DNA of 16,998 nucleotides from Oscillospiraceae bacterium UBA3851 (GTDB lineage Bacteria; Bacillota; Clostridia; Oscillospirales; Oscillospiraceae), in NCBI GenBank assembly GCA_002392625.1, contig DGHJ01000047.1, positions 1 through 16,998 on the forward strand. Direction: 5' to 3'. The translations under genes were made by a program, and so were the position numbers. The stretch's first letter is position 1. Every line of letters starts with the position of its first letter. Positions 12,817 through 16,998 of this stretch are shown piece after piece. The notes under the pieces were generated by a model. It was not told the origin of the DNA. It worked only from the letters and a program-made list of their open reading frames with translations, and ran no database searches.

Positions 12817-14220
12817 ATGAAGCCCGTATTGCTCATTGACTTCGGCAGCACGTACACCAAGGTCACCGCTGTGGACGTGGAGGGCGAGGCCATTCTGGGC
12901 ACCGCCGCCTCCTACACCACCATCGAGACCGACATCAACAACGGCTTGAACAACGCCCTGGCGGAGCTGGAAAAGAAATGCGGCAAGCTGACCTTTACCG
13001 AGACCTATGCCTGCTCCTCCGCCGCCGGGGGACTGCGGATGGTCACCAGCGGTCTGGTGCCGGAGCTGACCAGTGAGGCTGCCCGCCTTGCCAGTCTGGG
13101 CGCAGGTGCCAAGGTCATCAAGGTCTACTCCTTCCAGCTGACGGAGGACGACCTGGACGAGATCCGTTCCATCAAGCCGGACATCTTCCTGCTGGTGGGC
13201 GGCACAGACGGCGGCAACACCGAATGCATCGTCCACAACGCGAAGATGCTGGCAACCCTCTCCCCGGAGTTCCCCATTGTCATCGCCGGCAACCGGACGG
13301 CTGCCCGGGAGTGCCAGCGGATCCTGTCCGGCTGCACCGTCTACATCTGCGACAACGTGATGCCCAAGTTCGGCGTGCTGAACATTGAGCCCACCCAGAA
13401 GCAGATCCGGGACATTTTCCTCAAGCGCATCATCCAGGCCAAGGGCCTCAGCCACGCCGCCGCGCTGCTGGACGACATCATGATGCCCACCCCCTCCGCG
13501 GTGCTGCAGGCCATGAACCTGCTGGCCCAGGGCTGTGAAGGAGAGAGCGGCATCGGCGATCTGATCGCCGTGGACGTGGGCGGCGCCACCACCGACGTCT
13601 ACTCCATCGCCGACGGCATGCCCCGCCAGATGAACACCGTCTACAAGGGCTTGCCGGAGCCGTTCTCCAAGCGGACGGTGGAGGGTGACATCGGCATGCG
13701 CTACAGCATCCGCGGCATCGTGGAGGCCGCCGGCATCGACGCCGTGGCCGCCCTGTCCGGTCTCTCCAAGGACCGGGTAAAGGAGCTGGTGGACTATCTG
13801 GCTGTTCACACCGACGTGGTCCCCGGGGACGACGATGAGCTGGAGGCGCTGGACTACGCCCTGGCCTCCCTGGCCATTGAAACGGCAGTCAGCCGCCACG
13901 CCGGCACCATCGAGGAGACCTACACCATGATGGGCAAGACCTTTGTCCAGTCCGGCAAGAACCTGACGGAGGTCAAGCAGGTCATCGTCACCGGCGGCAG
14001 CCTGATCCACACCAAGCGCACCGCGCAAATCGCCTCTCACGCAATGTTTGACCCCGCCAAGCCCAGTTCTCTGCGTCCCATGGGCGCCGAGATCCGGGTA
14101 GACCGATCTTACATCATCGCAGCCATGGGTCTTCTGTCCGCACACTATCCCCAGACGGCCCTGCGAATCATGAAAAAGGAGCTTGAAAACGATGGATATA
14201 CAGAACAAGCGCATTCCTGA
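12817..14220 (+). CDS. glmL/mutL: Glutamate mutase reactivating ATPase
   Basis: A 467-residue ASKHA-fold ATPase thought to reactivate glutamate mutase by exchanging damaged cobalamin for intact coenzyme at ATP expense. The actin-like motifs are clear: phosphate 1, LLIDFGSTYTKVTAVD, at the N-terminus; phosphate 2, VDVGGATTDVYSIADG, at about residue 250; and adenosine motif QVIVTGGSLIHT near 392. I choose ATG 12817 with AAAGAG 8 nt upstream; a GTG at 12808 overlapping the mutS stop would add three residues. It lies between the genes of the two mutase subunits, the usual order, and its 3' end overlaps mutE by 29 nt. Not related to DNA mismatch repair MutL. Confidence 0.94.
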   Translation: MKPVLLIDFGSTYTKVTAVDVEGEAILGTAASYTTIETDINNGLNNALAELEKKCGKLTFTETYACSSAAGGLRMVTSGLVPELTSEAARLASLGAGAKVIKVYSFQLTEDDLDEIRSIKPDIFLLVGGTDGGNTECIVHNAKMLATLSPEFPIVIAGNRTAARECQRILSGCTVYICDNVMPKFGVLNIEPTQKQIRDIFLKRIIQAKGLSHAAALLDDIMMPTPSAVLQAMNLLAQGCEGESGIGDLIAVDVGGATTDVYSIADGMPRQMNTVYKGLPEPFSKRTVEGDIGMRYSIRGIVEAAGIDAVAALSGLSKDRVKELVDYLAVHTDVVPGDDDELEALDYALASLAIETAVSRHAGTIEETYTMMGKTFVQSGKNLTEVKQVIVTGGSLIHTKRTAQIASHAMFDPAKPSSLRPMGAEIRVDRSYIIAAMGLLSAHYPQTALRIMKKELENDGYTEQAHS

Positions 14221-15643
14221 CGAGGAATTTGCCCGCCTGCGCCAGGAGGTCCTGGCCCAGTGGCCCACCGGCAAGGACGTAGATCTGCAGGAGGCTGTGG
14301 ACTATCACAAGTCCATGCCCGAAGAGCGTATCTTCTCCAAGAAGCTGGTCGCCGCCAAGGCCGCCCACAAGACGCTGGTACAGCCCCGTGCGGGCGTGCC
14401 CGTCATTGAGGAGCACATCAAGCTGATGCAGTATCTGGAGAAGGAGGGCGAGGCGGATCTGCTGCCCACCACCATCGACAGCTACACCCGTCAGAACCGC
14501 TATGAAGAGGCGGAAAACGGCATCAACGAGTCCCTGCGTCTGGACCGTGCCATGCTCAACGGCTTCCCGGCCGTGAACCACGGCGTGGCCGGCTGCCGCC
14601 GGGTCATCGAGAGCGTGCATACCCCCGTGCAGGTGCGCCACGGCACCCCCGACGCCCGATTGCTCACCGAGATCACCTACGCCGGCGGCTTCACCAGCTA
14701 TGAGGGCGGCGGTATCTCCTACAACCTGCCCTACTGCAAGAACATCCCCATGGAGCGTACCATCCGCGACTGGCAGTACGTGGACCGTCTGACCGGCCTG
14801 TATGAGGAGATGGGCGTGTCCATCAACCGCGAGCCCTACGGCCCCCTCACCGGCACGCTGGTCCCCCCCTGCATCTCCCACTCCGCCGCCATCATCGAGG
14901 CGTTGCTGGCTGCCGAGCAGGGCGTGAAGAACATCACCGTGGGCTACGGCCAGTGCGGCAACCTGGTGCAGGACATCGCCGCCATCCGTGTTCTGGAGGA
15001 GCTGACCGACGAGTATCTGGCCAAGTACGGCTACAACGACGTGGTTGTCACCACCGTGCTGCACCAGTGGATGGGCGGCTTCCCCGCCGATGAGGCCAAG
15101 GCCTTCGGCGTCATCTCCTCCGGCAGTCTGATCGCCGCTCTGTCCGGCGCCACCAAGGTCATCGTCAAGAGCCCCCACGAGGCTGTTGGTATCCCCACCA
15201 TGGAGGCCAATGCCCAGGGTCTGCGCTGCACCAAGCAGGTGGTCAATATGATGGCGGATCAGACCTTCAACGACGTCCGTCTGGCTCAGGAGATGGAGAT
15301 CATCCGTCAGGAGACCCACTGCATCGTGGACAAGTGCTTTGAGCTGGGCAACGGCGACATCGCCATCGGCGTGTGCCGCGGCGTCGAGGCCGGCGCGCTG
15401 GACGTGCCCTTTGCCCCCTGCCGCGCCAATGCCGGCCTCATGCTCCCCTGCCGTGACAACGAGGGTGCCGTCCGCATCCTGAACACCGGCAACCTGCCCT
15501 TCACCCAGGATCTGAAGGACTTCCACGCCGCCAAGATCAACGAGCGCGCTCAGTTTGAGCACCGCGCCGCCTCCTTCCAGATGGTCATCGATGACGTGTA
15601 CGCCATCGGCAAGGGCCGTCTGGTGGGTCGCCCCCGCTATTGA
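14192..15643 (+). CDS. glmE/mutE: Glutamate mutase epsilon subunit (catalytic)
   Basis: A 483-residue TIM-barrel subunit that binds glutamate and adenosylcobalamin together with the sigma subunit. Counting from ATG 14192, the residues known from the Clostridium cochlearium enzyme fall at the same numbers: the arginine claw Arg66, Arg100 and Arg149 (VRHGTPDAR), Glu171 (TSYEGG), Tyr177 and Tyr181 (ISYNLPY). This agreement also supports the chosen start, which has AAGGAG 10 nt upstream within the end of mutL; a TTG at 14183 is too close to that site. A B12-dependent isomerase with all catalytic residues intact should be active. It is followed after 28 nt by the ammonia-lyase gene. Confidence 0.97.
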   Translation: MDIQNKRIPDEEFARLRQEVLAQWPTGKDVDLQEAVDYHKSMPEERIFSKKLVAAKAAHKTLVQPRAGVPVIEEHIKLMQYLEKEGEADLLPTTIDSYTRQNRYEEAENGINESLRLDRAMLNGFPAVNHGVAGCRRVIESVHTPVQVRHGTPDARLLTEITYAGGFTSYEGGGISYNLPYCKNIPMERTIRDWQYVDRLTGLYEEMGVSINREPYGPLTGTLVPPCISHSAAIIEALLAAEQGVKNITVGYGQCGNLVQDIAAIRVLEELTDEYLAKYGYNDVVVTTVLHQWMGGFPADEAKAFGVISSGSLIAALSGATKVIVKSPHEAVGIPTMEANAQGLRCTKQVVNMMADQTFNDVRLAQEMEIIRQETHCIVDKCFELGNGDIAIGVCRGVEAGALDVPFAPCRANAGLMLPCRDNEGAVRILNTGNLPFTQDLKDFHAAKINERAQFEHRAASFQMVIDDVYAIGKGRLVGRPRY

Positions 15644-15671
15644 TAACGATTATATTTAGGAGGATTTCACC

Positions 15672-16925
15672 ATGAAAATTGTTGACGTCATCTGCTCTTC
15701 CGGCCGTACCGGCTTCTATTTTGACGACCAGCGCGCCATCAAGAAGGGCGCCGGCCACGACGGCGTGTTCTACGTCGGCGATCCCGTCACCGAGGGCTTT
15801 ACCTCTGTCCGTCAGGCCGGTGAGTCCATCTCCGTGATGCTGGTGCTGGAAGACGGCCAGATCGCCTACGGCGACTGCGCTGCCGTGCAGTACTCCGGCG
15901 CGGGCGGCCGTGATCCCCTGTTCCTGGCCCGTGACTTCATCCCCATCATCGACAAGTACATCAAGCCCCAGCTGGTTGGCAAGGAGGCCAATGACTTCCG
16001 CGGCCTGTGCGCCATGATGGAGGCCATTCAGGTGGAGGGCAAGCGCCTGCACACCGCTATTCGCTACGGCGTGTCCCAGGCCATTCTGGACGCCGTTGCC
16101 AAGGCTACCGGCCGTCTCATGTGCGAGGTCGTGGCCGACGAGTACGGCTGCACCATCTCCGAGACCCCCATCGCCATCTTCACCCAGTCCGGCGACGACC
16201 GCTACAACAACGCCGACAAGATGATCATCAAGGGCGCTCAGGTCCTGCCCCACGCCCTGATCAACAACGTAGACACCAAGCTGGGCCGCAACGGTGAGAA
16301 GCTGGCCGAGTACGTGGGTTGGCTGCATGACCGCATCCTGGCCATGCGCACTGATGAGAGCTATATGCCCATCCTGCACATTGACGTCTACGGCACCATC
16401 GGCGCCGCCTTCGGCAACAACAACTACAAGGCCATGGCCGACTACCTGGCCAAGCTGGAGGAGATCGCCAAGCCCTTCCACCTGCGCATCGAGGGTCCCA
16501 TGGACTGCGACTGCGACCGCGAGACCCAGATGATCGCTCTGGCCGGCCTGACCCGCGAGCTGGACGAGCGGGGCATCAACGTGGAGCTGGTGGCCGACGA
16601 GTGGTGCAACACCCTGGAGGACATCAAGCTGTTCGCCGACAACAAGGCCGGCCACATGGTGCAGATCAAGACCCCCGATCTGGGCGGCATCAACAACACC
16701 ATCGAGGCCGTTCTCTACTGCAAGGAGAAGGGCATCGGCGCCTATCAGGGCGGCACCTGCAACGAGACCGACCGCAGCGCTCAGGTCTGCGTCCACTGCG
16801 CCATGGCTACCCAGCCTGCGCAGATCCTGGCCAAGCCCGGCATGGGCGTGGACGAGGGCTACATGATCGTCTACAATGAGATGAACCGCATCCTGGCTAT
16901 CCGCAAGGCACGCAAGGCCCGGTAA
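15672..16925 (+). CDS. mal: Methylaspartate ammonia-lyase
   Basis: A 417-residue enolase-superfamily enzyme that removes ammonia from 3-methylaspartate to give mesaconate. His194 (VLPHALI) matches the (R)-specific base, Lys333 (QIKTPDLGG) the (S)-specific base (Lys331 in the C. tetanomorphum enzyme), and Asp238, Glu274 and Asp309 (LHIDVYG, LRIEGPMD, VADEW) the Mg ligands. Length is close to the 413 residues of the clostridial enzyme. AGGAGG lies 8 nt before the ATG. As the last gene of the mutase operon it supplies mesaconate to the hydratase encoded by the upstream operon. A hairpin follows its stop. Confidence 0.97.
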   Translation: MKIVDVICSSGRTGFYFDDQRAIKKGAGHDGVFYVGDPVTEGFTSVRQAGESISVMLVLEDGQIAYGDCAAVQYSGAGGRDPLFLARDFIPIIDKYIKPQLVGKEANDFRGLCAMMEAIQVEGKRLHTAIRYGVSQAILDAVAKATGRLMCEVVADEYGCTISETPIAIFTQSGDDRYNNADKMIIKGAQVLPHALINNVDTKLGRNGEKLAEYVGWLHDRILAMRTDESYMPILHIDVYGTIGAAFGNNNYKAMADYLAKLEEIAKPFHLRIEGPMDCDCDRETQMIALAGLTRELDERGINVELVADEWCNTLEDIKLFADNKAGHMVQIKTPDLGGINNTIEAVLYCKEKGIGAYQGGTCNETDRSAQVCVHCAMATQPAQILAKPGMGVDEGYMIVYNEMNRILAIRKARKAR

Positions 16926-16946
16926 GATCCTCCGAATAACGCAGAT

Positions 16947-16976
16947 AAGGCCGACCGGCTTTCGCCGGTCGGCCTT
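16947..16976 (+). terminator. Hairpin ending the mutase operon
   Basis: AAGGCCGACCGGC (16947-16959) and GCCGGTCGGCCTT (16964-16976) form a perfect 13-bp stem with a TTTC loop, 21 bp after the mal stop. The following CAGACTGTC is not a T-tract, so release may need a factor or the next hairpin (CAGACT 16977-16982 with AGTCTG 16991-16996). Confidence 0.8.
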
Positions 16977-16998
16977 CAGACTGTCAAAAAAGTCTGTA

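Noticed and set aside
12383..14220. Reading mutS and mutL as DNA mismatch repair genes
   Set aside because: The symbols are shared by chance; the proteins show a B12-binding DxHxxG motif and an actin-like ATPase fold, and none of the repair-protein motifs.
12589..14274. 561-codon minus-strand frame opposite mutL
   Set aside because: Antisense to the ASKHA ATPase gene; no ribosome binding site pattern or recognisable domain.
14168..15562. 464-codon minus-strand frame opposite mutE
   Set aside because: Shadow of the mutase epsilon gene, whose catalytic residues match the known enzyme position by position.
15585..16796. 403-codon minus-strand frame opposite mal
   Set aside because: Shadow of methylaspartate ammonia-lyase; Gly/Val/His-rich composition only.

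Overview
The window looks like a chromosomal segment of an anaerobic, GC-rich member of the Clostridia, probably an Oscillospiraceae-type gut bacterium. The reasons are purine-rich AGGAGG-type ribosome binding sites, several GTG/TTG start codons, oxygen-labile enzymes (a class I-type Fe-S hydratase, a desulfoferrodoxin) and a full set of genes for glutamate fermentation. The genus is an inference; there is no 16S rRNA gene here.

Left part (1-5115). In order: an XRE-family regulator, a family 4 glycosyltransferase, a protein with N-terminal 21-residue repeats, a SEC-C zinc motif and Sel1-like repeats, then on the minus strand the 3' remnant of a polysaccharide deacetylase gene, an orphan cobalamin riboswitch (about 4384-4592) and a desulfoferrodoxin gene. 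The riboswitch has no intact gene behind it: the only coding sequence downstream is the deacetylase remnant.

Right part (5116-16998). This is a nearly self-contained locus for the methylaspartate pathway. L-glutamate is rearranged by the B12-dependent glutamate mutase (mutS, mutE, with reactivase mutL) to 3-methylaspartate. Methylaspartate ammonia-lyase gives mesaconate and ammonia, a two-subunit Fe-S hydratase (mesaconase) gives citramalate, and a three-subunit citrate-lyase-type enzyme (citramalate lyase, genes looking like citD, citE, citF) gives acetate and pyruvate. The genes form two rightward transcription units: lyase plus hydratase (7202-11168) and mutase plus ammonia-lyase (12383-16925). 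A GntR regulator gene sits between them. Leftward from the shared promoter region at 7063-7201 run the ligase gene citC, which acetylates the lyase acyl carrier protein, and an unusual P-loop protein with an alanyl-tRNA-synthetase second-additional-domain tail.

Regulation. Related operator-like sequences (core TTGTNCTAGNACAA) lie just downstream of the -10 boxes of the citD and gntR promoters, and a degenerate copy lies at the mutS promoter. This suggests that the GntR protein controls both arms and itself. The gntR ribosome binding site and one candidate start codon lie in the 3' arm of a 10-bp inverted repeat whose 5' arm is upstream of the gntR transcription start, so read-through mRNA, but not mRNA from gntR's own promoter, could hide them. 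There are no tRNA or rRNA genes, CRISPR arrays, or recognisable insertion sequences or phage genes.
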